From assembly GCA_002413355.1 (NCBI GenBank), contig DHWV01000115.1:1-11697 (forward strand): a stretch of 11,697 nucleotides of DNA. Direction: 5' to 3'. Below the pieces are notes generated by a model. The model was not told the DNA's origin, did not search any database, and saw only the letters and a list, made by a program, of their open reading frames with translations. Positions within the stretch are counted from its first letter, which is position 1, and every line of letters starts with the position of its first letter. Made by a program: the position numbers and the translations under genes. This DNA comes from Desulfobulbaceae bacterium UBA5173 (GTDB lineage Bacteria > Desulfobacterota > Desulfobulbia > Desulfobulbales > Desulfobulbaceae). Shown piece by piece: positions 1-5,786 of the stretch.

Positions 1-83
1 TGCACTGTTTCATATCTCATGTGCGTAGATTGCCATATGGAACACAACTTATGCAAGAGGTCTACTGAAAAACGAGGATGATC

Positions 84-404
84 ATGAGAAGATTTGCTGC
101 TGCCTGCCTGCTTTCGCTGCCCATTATGACGGCATGCGGAGCTATGCCCCCGCCAAATGATATAAAACGGCCATTAAACATGGTCGAATTGGACTATCCT
201 GTCACATTCACATTTGTATCCACGGGAGAAGAACGTCATTCTGGCGCATCCTTCCCTCCGCCGAAAACAATTGACTGTTCTCATCTCAAACTCAAGTCAG
301 ACGCATTCAAGGATGCCATCGAAGCCGGAGCACTTGTCGTACGAATACAGACTCCAAAGCAAGTTTCGTACACCGTCAAGGATGTGAAGAGGGCCAGGAG
401 CTAA
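84..404 (+). CDS. Putative lipoprotein, N-terminal part of a frameshifted gene
   Basis: I do not recognise the family. The product begins with two arginines and a hydrophobic stretch ending in MTAC (Cys at about residue 18 from the ATG at 84). This fits a signal peptide with a lipobox, so export and lipid anchoring are likely. I prefer the ATG at 84 to the in-frame ATG at 78 because GAGG at 74-77 lies six bases before 84 but touches 78. The reading frame stops at 402-404 after a short basic tail (KRARS) that looks unlike the preceding sequence. The -1 frame takes over with natural-looking protein (EGQELKDKDGKK) from about 389 and runs to 799. The simplest reading is one gene of about 240 codons that lost one base near 387-392, by mutation or sequencing error. 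The stretch looks less G+C-rich than the rest of the window, which could mean recent acquisition. Confidence 0.6.
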   Translation: MRRFAAACLLSLPIMTACGAMPPPNDIKRPLNMVELDYPVTFTFVSTGEERHSGASFPPPKTIDCSHLKLKSDAFKDAIEAGALVVRIQTPKQVSYTVKDVKRARS

Positions 405-463
405 AGGACAAAGATGGCAAGAAAATTATCCAGGTAGATAATATCAAACCCACTTATGGCGGT

Positions 464-799
464 GTGCTGGCATTATGCAAAGTCCCCAAGAGTGCGATCG
501 GGCCAGACTCGCGAAGATATTGGATTCGAGGTCTTGATGAGTATCTTGCTAAGGGAAAAGATGGCTTGGTCTCTGTTGTCGGCACAACATTGTCGTACAA
601 CAATCAGTTTGATGATGTGTTTGGTGAATTAAGCAAACTGGGTCTTTCCCAACGATCGACGAATATGAGTTACAGCTCCTATTCGTCGATACTCTGGCTA
701 ACAGACCGAACCGCAACCTTTACCGACTATGAGGCTGAAGTGGCCAGACGCAAAGCTTCAACGCCACCACCTTCTCCTGCTCCAGCAAAAAAACCGTAA
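464..799 (+). CDS. C-terminal part of the same frameshifted putative lipoprotein
   Basis: The frame from the GTG at 464 gives 111 residues of unrecognised sequence, with a Tyr/Ser-rich middle (SYSSYSS) and a Pro/Ala/Lys-rich end (TPPPSPAPAKKP). No Shine-Dalgarno sequence precedes the GTG. The same frame stays open upstream with plausible, charged, protein-like sequence back to about 389, inside the end of the preceding reading frame. I therefore think this is not a separate gene. It is the distal portion of the lipoprotein that starts at 84, displaced by one base. A single inserted base in the GTGAAGAGGGCC stretch (384-395) would restore VKDVKEGQELK and one continuous protein. The junction shows no classical X XXY YYZ slippery heptamer, so programmed frameshifting is less likely than a lesion or an assembly error. 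No catalytic motif or transmembrane segment is evident. Function is unknown. Confidence 0.5.
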   Translation: MLALCKVPKSAIGPDSRRYWIRGLDEYLAKGKDGLVSVVGTTLSYNNQFDDVFGELSKLGLSQRSTNMSYSSYSSILWLTDRTATFTDYEAEVARRKASTPPPSPAPAKKP

Positions 800-823
800 T
801 TAACATCCTCGCTGACTAAGAAC

Positions 824-856
824 GGCTGCGGCAAAGCGGACAGCCCCCTTCCTTTT
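824..856 (+). terminator. Weak hairpin between convergent genes
   Basis: GGCTG (824-828) pairs with CAGCC (841-845), with an inner GC-AAA-GC mini-stem. A pyrimidine run ending in TTTT (853-856) follows. It could end transcription of the lipoprotein locus. The stem is short and the U-tract imperfect, so this is tentative. The rest of the 800-913 gap shows nothing I can name. Confidence 0.3.
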
Positions 857-913
857 AAAAAATACCGAACGGCTACCCGCTGGCAGGCACTCTCAGCAGC
901 AGAGCGCAGGACA

Positions 914-2194
914 TCAAGTCTGCCGCTTCGTAGTCAGCAGTGTCCAGCCAATGCCGGGCAGCAGATAAAGTAGTGCAAGCATCAGCACGATTCGGCGCGG
1001 AGAGGTGCCCATATCCATTGCCAGTCCAGTAATCCAGATGGACAAGCTCATCACCAAGGTGAGCAGGGCCATTTCCGCTGAAAAGACTCGGCCCCGGAAG
1101 CGGTCTTCCACGCGGCGGTGAATCAGCGTGGTGCTGAAAACCCACTGCACTGAGCCGCCCGCATGGCTGCAGCAGACCCAGATAGCCGCCCAAAGAATGT
1201 TTGGTGCTTGACTGAAGAGAATATAGGCGGAGGCGGCAAGGAAAAACGCCCAGCCGATGGCCCGCTGCATTGCTGCTGAACCTTCGCCGAACAGCCGCCA
1301 CGCCAGAATTGGCCCAATGGCCGCGCCCAAGCCGCGCATGGCGAAGAGAATGCCGCTGCGTCCCCCTTGGCCGCCAACGGCAAAGACCTGCTCGCCAAAG
1401 ACTGCCAGCATGACCAGTATCCCGCCCGCCAAGGCCCAGCCGCTCTTGACCAGCAGCAAGACGGCGATTTTCGGTTGCCCCTGCACATAGCAAAAGCCTT
1501 CCCTCAGATCATCCCAGCCGGTGATTCTCCCCAGTGAGAAGCCGCCTTTCTGTGTATTTTCCTCCCGATGCGGCAGGGCGACGGTGGCCATCACTGCTGC
1601 TGAAAGTAGAAAGCTGACGCTATCGGCAACAATGGCCGCCTGCCAGCCAAGAATAGCCGTGAACAGACCGCCCAAGGCTGCGCCAGCAGCCAGCATCACG
1701 GACCACGACGCGCCGGACAGCCCGTTTGCGATGCCCAACTCCTCCTTGCTGCACAGGTTGGGAAGGGATGCTTGGCGGGCCGGATTATAAAAGGTCCAGA
1801 CAGCTTCCTGTGTGAAGGCGATCAGATAGACCAGCCATACCTGCTCTGTGCTCTGCACGAGCAGATACCCCAGCACCAGCACCACCCGGAGCAGGTCACA
1901 GCTAATCATCACCACCTTGCGGCTGTAGCGGTCAGCGATCACACCTGCTGCCGGGCCGAAAACCGCCGGAGATAGATGCTTGGCGATGAGGAACCAGCTC
2001 ACTGCCTTGCCAGAGCCGGTGAGCTGGTTCAGGAGAACAAAGATGGCGATATAGTTGAACCAGTCGCCGATCTGGCTGATGCAGCCGGAAAGCCAGTAGC
2101 GGCGGTAGCGGGCATTCGTGCGGATCAGTCGGAAATACGAGGGGAGATGTCCGGCGGTGTAGAGAGGCCGTGCTTTTTGTGCTGTGTCATCCAT
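914..2194 (-). CDS. MFS transporter (MFS_3 / EntS-like exporter family)
   Basis: A 426-residue multi-pass membrane protein of the length usual for 12-helix major facilitator permeases. The N-terminus (YFRLIRTNARYRRYW...GDWFNYIA) is the typical opening of the MFS_3 group, which includes the enterobactin exporter EntS and many drug or metabolite exporters. The loop between helices 2 and 3 carries a motif-A-like GVIADRYSRK at about residues 84-93, and a later loop has FYNPARQASLPNL. Substrate cannot be told from sequence; proton-coupled export of a small molecule is inferred. The ATG at 2194 has GGA a few bases upstream. The gene lies 50 bases downstream of rnhB on the same strand with no terminator that I can see between them, so it may be read as the tail of the translation operon, but its job appears unrelated. 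It converges with the lipoprotein locus. Confidence 0.85.
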   Translation of the reverse strand: MDDTAQKARPLYTAGHLPSYFRLIRTNARYRRYWLSGCISQIGDWFNYIAIFVLLNQLTGSGKAVSWFLIAKHLSPAVFGPAAGVIADRYSRKVVMISCDLLRVVLVLGYLLVQSTEQVWLVYLIAFTQEAVWTFYNPARQASLPNLCSKEELGIANGLSGASWSVMLAAGAALGGLFTAILGWQAAIVADSVSFLLSAAVMATVALPHREENTQKGGFSLGRITGWDDLREGFCYVQGQPKIAVLLLVKSGWALAGGILVMLAVFGEQVFAVGGQGGRSGILFAMRGLGAAIGPILAWRLFGEGSAAMQRAIGWAFFLAASAYILFSQAPNILWAAIWVCCSHAGGSVQWVFSTTLIHRRVEDRFRGRVFSAEMALLTLVMSLSIWITGLAMDMGTSPRRIVLMLALLYLLPGIGWTLLTTKRQT

Positions 2195-2244
2195 AATTCC
2201 ATGAACAACTTAGGTATTGATGGAAAAAGCTGCCCACTCGAAAA

Positions 2245-2928
2245 TCAGTGTTGCTCTGACACGCCCCGAAAACTGCGGCGGTGAATCGGCGAGGGGCCAT
2301 GTTCGGCAAGAGCGGCGCGATGCGCCTTGGTAGGATAGCCTTTATGCTGAAGCAGGCCGTATTGAGGATATTGGGCGTGATATTCGACCATCAATCGGTC
2401 GCGGACAACTTTGGCGACAATCGAGGCGGCGGCAATGGATGCGCTTTTTGACTCACCCTTGACTAAGGCAAGCTGCGGCAGATTGACTGGCACCTTGAAC
2501 AAGCCGTCAACCAAAAGATAATCGGGAGTGTTGGCGGCACAATGTTCTACTGCCCGGCGCATGGCCAGCAGTGAGGCGCGATGAATGTTGAGCTGATCAA
2601 TCTCTTCAACAGAAGCAAGCCCGACACCAATCAGCGCATCTGAGCTGCACAGCTCTTCATAAAGCCGCTCGCGGCGGCGTGGGGTTAATTTTTTGGAATC
2701 TCTCCAGCGAGAGAAATCGCTGTCAGGAGGGAGAATCACGCAGCCTGCGGTCACTGGTCCCGCCAGCGGGCCACGTCCGGCCTCGTCCACTCCGGCGATG
2801 CGGAGCAGGCCATGCTGGCGCAGCCTGCGCTCATGAAAAAAGGTGTCCCCGCCGGGCTGCGGCGGGAACAGAAAGGCATCGTCGCCCAGCACATCAGCCC
2901 TGAGACGGCTGGAGCCGCTGCCGCTCAC
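2245..2928 (-). CDS. rnhB: Ribonuclease HII
   Basis: Cleaves RNA in RNA-DNA hybrids and removes single ribonucleotides from DNA. Visible hallmarks are GVDEAGRGPLAGPV (D48 and E49, first two metal ligands), DSKKL at 77-81, the LLVDG motif (D141, third ligand), SIAAASIVAKV, and HKGYPT followed by HRRSF near the C-terminus. The fourth catalytic carboxylate normally lies in KGD; here it is KGE (E159, codon at 2452-2454), a conservative change. As called (GTG at 2928, 227 residues) there are about 30 more residues before the DE motif than in E. coli, and the gene overlaps the end of rplS by 35 bases. A GTG at 2892, immediately after the rplS stop, would give 215 residues and is an equally plausible start. 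Neither has a clear ribosome binding site, which suggests coupling to rplS translation. Confidence 0.93.
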   Translation of the reverse strand: MSGSGSSRLRADVLGDDAFLFPPQPGGDTFFHERRLRQHGLLRIAGVDEAGRGPLAGPVTAGCVILPPDSDFSRWRDSKKLTPRRRERLYEELCSSDALIGVGLASVEEIDQLNIHRASLLAMRRAVEHCAANTPDYLLVDGLFKVPVNLPQLALVKGESKSASIAAASIVAKVVRDRLMVEYHAQYPQYGLLQHKGYPTKAHRAALAEHGPSPIHRRSFRGVSEQH

Positions 2929-3256
2929 TTATGCGGGCAGCTTTACCGCGCAGATCGCGCAGGTAGTAGAGGCGCGAACGGCGTACCTTACCGTGCGAAA
3001 CCATCTCGATTTTGTCAATCCGGGGAGAGTGCATAGCGAAAGTCTTCTCCACGCCCACTCCGTGAGAGATTTTGCGCACAGTGAAAGAGGCATTCATCAT
3101 GCCCCGCTTCCGCTTCAGCACCACGCCCTGAAAAATCTGCACCCGCTCCTTGTTGCCCTCGATGATGCGAATGTGCACTTTGACTGTGTCGCCCGGACGG
3201 AAATCAGGGTGATCGAAGCGCATGGATTCTTGGTCAATTCTGTCAATGATATTCAT
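2894..3256 (-). CDS. rplS: 50S ribosomal protein L19
   Basis: Large-subunit protein located at the 30S-50S interface. The 120-residue product starts MNIIDRIDQESM, the usual L19 opening. It continues with FRPGDTVKVHIRIIEGNKERVQ and FQGVVLKRK, and ends with the conserved KVRRSRLYYLRDLRGKAARI segment. I place the start at the ATG at 3256 because the longer open frame reaching 3430 adds 58 residues unlike L19 and overlaps the upstream gene. No strong Shine-Dalgarno sequence precedes it. Instead the 85-base gap upstream contains two small hairpins, which may matter for control of its translation. The TGA overlaps the start region of rnhB. Length is close to the family norm of about 115. Confidence 0.95.
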   Translation of the reverse strand: MNIIDRIDQESMRFDHPDFRPGDTVKVHIRIIEGNKERVQIFQGVVLKRKRGMMNASFTVRKISHGVGVEKTFAMHSPRIDKIEMVSHGKVRRSRLYYLRDLRGKAARISERQRLQPSQG

Positions 3257-3272
3257 GATGTCTGTCGATTTA

Positions 3273-3308
3273 CGGGCAACCGCCCGAAGGATGCCTCCGC
3301 TGCCATCC
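3273..3308 (-). promoter_or_regulatory. Two adjacent hairpins upstream of rplS (possible leader element)
   Basis: In the mRNA sense (minus strand), GGATG (3308-3304) pairs with CATCC (3293-3289). It is followed at once by CGGGC-GGTT-GCCCG (3286-3273), a perfect five-pair stem with a four-base loop ending 16 bases before the rplS ATG. L19 leaders that control their own gene are known in some bacterial groups. I cannot match this one to a known model, so the regulatory role is inferred from position only. Just upstream lies an eight-base tandem repeat, GATTGTTC twice (3315-3330, + strand reading). Confidence 0.3.
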
Positions 3309-3341
3309 CTGCTTGATTGTTCGATTGTTCGGATAAGTTTC

Positions 3342-3929
3342 TTAAAGCTGATCAGCCTCTTCCCGGCAGCCCAGCAGTCTGTCCAGAATGATGGACGCAG
3401 CGGAACGCACCGAAAGGTGATTGAATGCACTGGGCCCCTGAATCGGCGGCAGAACTGCGTCCGCCAGCTCCATCACTGCTGGGGCCAAGCCCCACGCGGT
3501 GCCAAAAAGGAGCAGCACGGGAATCCTTTCGTCGACCAGCTCACGCCGCAGTTCGGCATAGGTGATGCCACACCGTTCTCCGCCCGCGCTGGTGGCGACA
3601 ATTTTAGGACTGCGTCCATACCGCCGGGTCATCTCGTCAACGACCTCTTCCAAGCTGGCGCAGATGCTGATGATCGCCAGCGCGGCGGCTCGGTCGCTGT
3701 TCACTCTGCCGCCGTACCCCTCAGTCCAATGCCCGACAATGCCTGCGGCCAGCTCCTGTTGCAGCGGATACGGTGTGACCACCCAGTAGGTGCTGACTCC
3801 GTAGGTTTTTCCCGCTCTGGCAATGTCGTGCAGGTCCAAGTTGGTGACTGCCGAACCGATAATCTCGCCGTTCCGGTTGACCACCGGATGATGGATCAGA
3901 GCCACATCAAGATGGAACTCAGCATCCAT
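3342..3929 (-). CDS. Orphan SPOUT-class RNA methyltransferase (TM1570-like, Methyltrn_RNA_4 family)
   Basis: A 195-residue protein resembling Thermotoga maritima TM1570, an SAM-dependent SPOUT methyltransferase that also sits between trmD and rplS. The N-terminus has the family pattern ALIHHPVVNRNGEIIGSAVTNLD-like sequence followed by HDIARAGKTYGV (about residues 10-45). The C-terminal half has the knot-type segment LLLFGTAWGLAP (about 138-149) and NHLSVRSAASIILDRLLG (about 170-187), which would bind SAM. Known family members lack an assigned substrate as far as I recall; a tRNA or rRNA target is inferred from the operon. I chose the ATG at 3929 because it gives the family-like start and an 11-base overlap with trmD; an upstream ATG at 3959 would add 10 residues and lengthen the overlap to 41 bases. 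Cofactor and knot features are intact, so I expect an active enzyme. Confidence 0.8.
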   Translation of the reverse strand: MDAEFHLDVALIHHPVVNRNGEIIGSAVTNLDLHDIARAGKTYGVSTYWVVTPYPLQQELAAGIVGHWTEGYGGRVNSDRAAALAIISICASLEEVVDEMTRRYGRSPKIVATSAGGERCGITYAELRRELVDERIPVLLLFGTAWGLAPAVMELADAVLPPIQGPSAFNHLSVRSAASIILDRLLGCREEADQL

Positions 3930-4680
3930 GTCCGGCTCTTGTCTGCTGCACCCGTGCATAAAGTCCGGCTTTTTTGAGCTGTTTTTCCTCGGCAGGCGAG
4001 AACTGGGCCATGGCCAGCAGTTCAGGCCGCCGCTCCAAGGTCAGCCGCACTGACTCCAAAAAACGATGCGCCTCAATTTTGACGTGATCGCCACTCAACA
4101 GCACCTCAGGCACAGTCAGCCCCTCAAATTCACGGGGTCTTGTGTACTGTCCATGCTTAAGTAGGCTGCGGCTGAAGCTGTCTTTTGCCGCCGAATCCGC
4201 GCAGCCAAGCACTCCCGGCAACAGCCGGGTGACGGAATCGAGCACCACCAGCGCGGCCAGCTCACCGCCGGTGAGAATGTAGTCGCCGATGGACAACTCC
4301 TCGTCCACATAACGCTGGCAAAAACGCTCGTCCACGCCCTCATAACGGCCACAGACCAGCACCAGCTTGTCTAATGTGGCCAGCCGTTCGGCGGTCTGCT
4401 GATTGTACCTTGCGCCTCGCGGTGAAAACAAAATCACCCGCCCCGGCGCATCGCCCTGCACATCATGAAGACAGGCGGCCAGCGGCTCCAGCTTCATCAC
4501 CATGCCTTCACCGCCGCCAAAAGGCCGGTCGTCGGTCATGCAGTGCTTATCTTCGGCCCAATCGCGGATGTTGTGCAGATTGACCTGAATCTGCACAGCT
4601 GCCAAGGCCCTTCGTATGATGCCTTCCTGAAGCGGTGAGGCAAACAGCTCCGGGAAAATGCTCAATATCTCGAAACGCAC
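3919..4680 (-). CDS. trmD: tRNA (guanine-N1-)-methyltransferase TrmD
   Basis: Methylates G37 of tRNAs carrying a G36G37 sequence, using SAM, which prevents +1 frameshifting. The 253-residue product shows the full TrmD pattern. The N-terminus is MRFEILSIFPELF, followed by DDRPFGGGEGMVMK at 50-63. The trefoil-knot SAM-binding segments are CGRYEGVDERF (110-120) and SIGDYILTGGELAA (130-143), then LLPGVLG. The catalytic aspartate is in KDSF (D167, equivalent to E. coli D169), followed by the YTRP...VPEVLLSGDH region. The start is the GTG at 4680, one base after the rimM stop, so translation is almost certainly coupled. The 3' end overlaps the SPOUT methyltransferase gene. Length matches the family (about 255). 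Nothing is missing from the active site. Confidence 0.97.
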   Translation of the reverse strand: MRFEILSIFPELFASPLQEGIIRRALAAVQIQVNLHNIRDWAEDKHCMTDDRPFGGGEGMVMKLEPLAACLHDVQGDAPGRVILFSPRGARYNQQTAERLATLDKLVLVCGRYEGVDERFCQRYVDEELSIGDYILTGGELAALVVLDSVTRLLPGVLGCADSAAKDSFSRSLLKHGQYTRPREFEGLTVPEVLLSGDHVKIEAHRFLESVRLTLERRPELLAMAQFSPAEEKQLKKAGLYARVQQTRAGHGC

Positions 4681-4681
4681 G

Positions 4682-5221
4682 TCAGGTGTTGATCTCCAAC
4701 AGGCCGGGCGGCAAGGAGACTGTCACTGCGTCAGCATCCATCGCCACGATGAACTCCGGCACCAACGGAATCAAGTACTCTTGGCCGCTGTTCTCCACTT
4801 GGAGGATATCCTGCGCTCCGCCTGCCAGCAGCCCGGTGATTGTGCCGACAACGTGGCCGTCCACCGTCCTGACCGCTCTACCCTCCAGCTCGCGAAGGTA
4901 AAATTCGCCTTCGTCCAGCTCCGGCAGCTCATCGGCGCGAACAAACACCTCGGCCCGGTACAACTGCTCGGCCCGGTCACGATTATCGCAGCCTGCCAGC
5001 TTGATCACTGCCCAGCTTTTGTGTGCCCTCGCCTGCTCAACGTTCCATGCAACAGATTCGCTCGTCGCGCCATCAGTCAGCAGCAGACATTTGTAACCGA
5101 GCAGACTCTGCGGCTCCCCGGAATACGGACGGATTTTCAATTCGCCTTTGATTCCGTGCGCACCGTTGACACGGCCCAGCAGCACGAGACTCTTGTCAGC
5201 TTTCTTATTCAATGATTTCAA
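4682..5221 (-). CDS. rimM: Ribosome maturation factor RimM
   Basis: Assists late assembly of the 30S head and binds protein S19. The 179-residue product has the N-terminal domain LVLLGRVNGAHGIKGELKIRPY (about 12-33) and a C-terminal PRC-barrel, seen in EGEFYLRELEG...DGHVVGTI and ending LIPLVPEFI...VSLPPGLLEI. Both domains are present at normal length. The longest frame starts at a TTG at 5221, overlapping the end of khpA by 17 bases. A second TTG at 5212 is also possible; there is no ATG near the expected start, so the exact start is uncertain. The stop is one base from the trmD start. The order rpsP-khpA-rimM-trmD-rplS is the classical ribosomal operon. Confidence 0.95.
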   Translation of the reverse strand: MKSLNKKADKSLVLLGRVNGAHGIKGELKIRPYSGEPQSLLGYKCLLLTDGATSESVAWNVEQARAHKSWAVIKLAGCDNRDRAEQLYRAEVFVRADELPELDEGEFYLRELEGRAVRTVDGHVVGTITGLLAGGAQDILQVENSGQEYLIPLVPEFIVAMDADAVTVSLPPGLLEINT

Positions 5222-5435
5222 GACGGCAGCGTTTCTGCCGCTTCTCTGCCGCCGCTGTCAGCACGGTGCGGAACGAACGGGCGGTACGGCCTTGTTTGCC
5301 GATGATTTTGCCAAGATCATCCTTGGCAACCTTCAGCTCCACCGTCACCGCGCCGTCCTCCTCACGCTGCGATGTCGCCACCAGTTCCGGCGCGTCAACC
5401 AGCTTGGAGGCGATAAACGCAACCAGCTCTTTCAT
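5205..5435 (-). CDS. khpA: KH-domain RNA-binding protein KhpA (YlqC family)
   Basis: A 76-residue single type II KH domain protein. The nucleic-acid-binding GxxG loop is GKQG, within LGKIIGKQGRTARSFRTVL (about residues 41-59), and the N-terminus MKELVAFIASKLVD is typical of the family. In Gram-positive bacteria KhpA pairs with KhpB and binds many RNAs, affecting cell division and envelope growth; its role in this lineage is inferred. It begins four bases after the rpsP stop and overlaps the start of rimM by 17 bases, so it is part of the same transcript. The length is normal, and the basic C-terminus (KRQKRCRLEIIE) is common in the family. Confidence 0.93.
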   Translation of the reverse strand: MKELVAFIASKLVDAPELVATSQREEDGAVTVELKVAKDDLGKIIGKQGRTARSFRTVLTAAAEKRQKRCRLEIIE

Positions 5436-5439
5436 CGTC

Positions 5440-5685
5440 TCAGACAGCTATTCTGCTCTTGTCGATCAGCGTCTTGACGGTCTCAGATGGCAGCGCGCCT
5501 TTGCCCATCCAGTCGGAGAGCTTGGCTTCGTTGATACGGATGGCCGCAGGCTCCTGCATTGGATCGTAGGTACCAACGATGTCAAGAAATTTTCCATCCC
5601 GGCTGGAATGAGAATCTGCTACGACGATGCGGTAAAACGGCTGCTTTTTGCGGCCCTTTCTGGTCAAACGGATACGTACTGCCAT
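5440..5685 (-). CDS. rpsP: 30S ribosomal protein S16
   Basis: Small-subunit assembly protein. The 81-residue product starts MAVRIRLTRKGRKKQPFYRIVVAD, the universal S16 opening, followed by SSRDGKFLDIVGTYDP and the WMGKGALPSETVKTL region. The start is fixed at the ATG at 5685 by this opening and by a clear Shine-Dalgarno sequence, AGGAG at 5699-5695 (minus strand), nine bases upstream. A longer open frame to 5769 is the untranslated leader. It is the first gene after ffh, separated by 101 bases that hold a weak hairpin with a T-run and the direct repeat CCGGCTGC twice (5714-5729). It therefore could be read both from the ffh promoter and from its own. Confidence 0.97.
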   Translation of the reverse strand: MAVRIRLTRKGRKKQPFYRIVVADSHSSRDGKFLDIVGTYDPMQEPAAIRINEAKLSDWMGKGALPSETVKTLIDKSRIAV

Positions 5686-5767
5686 TTTCTTTGTCTCCTG
5701 TGGATTATGTTCTCCGGCTGCCCGGCTGCTTGTTTTTTGTGATGTCTTGTTGTTGCGGATCGAACCC

Positions 5768-5785
5768 AAAAACTGCCCTTGCAGT
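5768..5785 (-). terminator. Short hairpin with T-run between ffh and rpsP (attenuator candidate)
   Basis: In the mRNA sense ACTGC-AAGG-GCAGT forms a five-pair stem just after the ffh stop codon, followed directly by four further Ts (five counting the last stem base), then GGG. A stem this short would be a weak terminator. It may lower rather than stop read-through into rpsP. Confidence 0.35.
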
Positions 5786-5786
5786 C

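Noticed and set aside
384..395. Programmed -1 frameshifting in the lipoprotein gene
   Set aside because: The overlap lacks an X XXY YYZ heptamer and I see no strong downstream structure. A lesion or sequencing error is simpler.
873..1493. 206-residue open frame on the minus strand
   Set aside because: It is an out-of-frame shadow of the MFS gene on the same strand, rich in Arg, Gly and Ser, with no family-like sequence.
3257..3430. A 58-residue N-terminal extension of L19
   Set aside because: The extension is unlike any L19, overlaps the SPOUT gene, and MNIIDRID at 3256 is the standard start.
3222..3977. 251-residue plus-strand open frame
   Set aside because: It lies antisense to the SPOUT gene and rplS, both firmly identified, and its composition is unlike a real protein.
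5686..5769. A 28-residue N-terminal extension of S16
   Set aside because: The AGGAG sequence and the MAVRIRL start at 5685 fix the true start.
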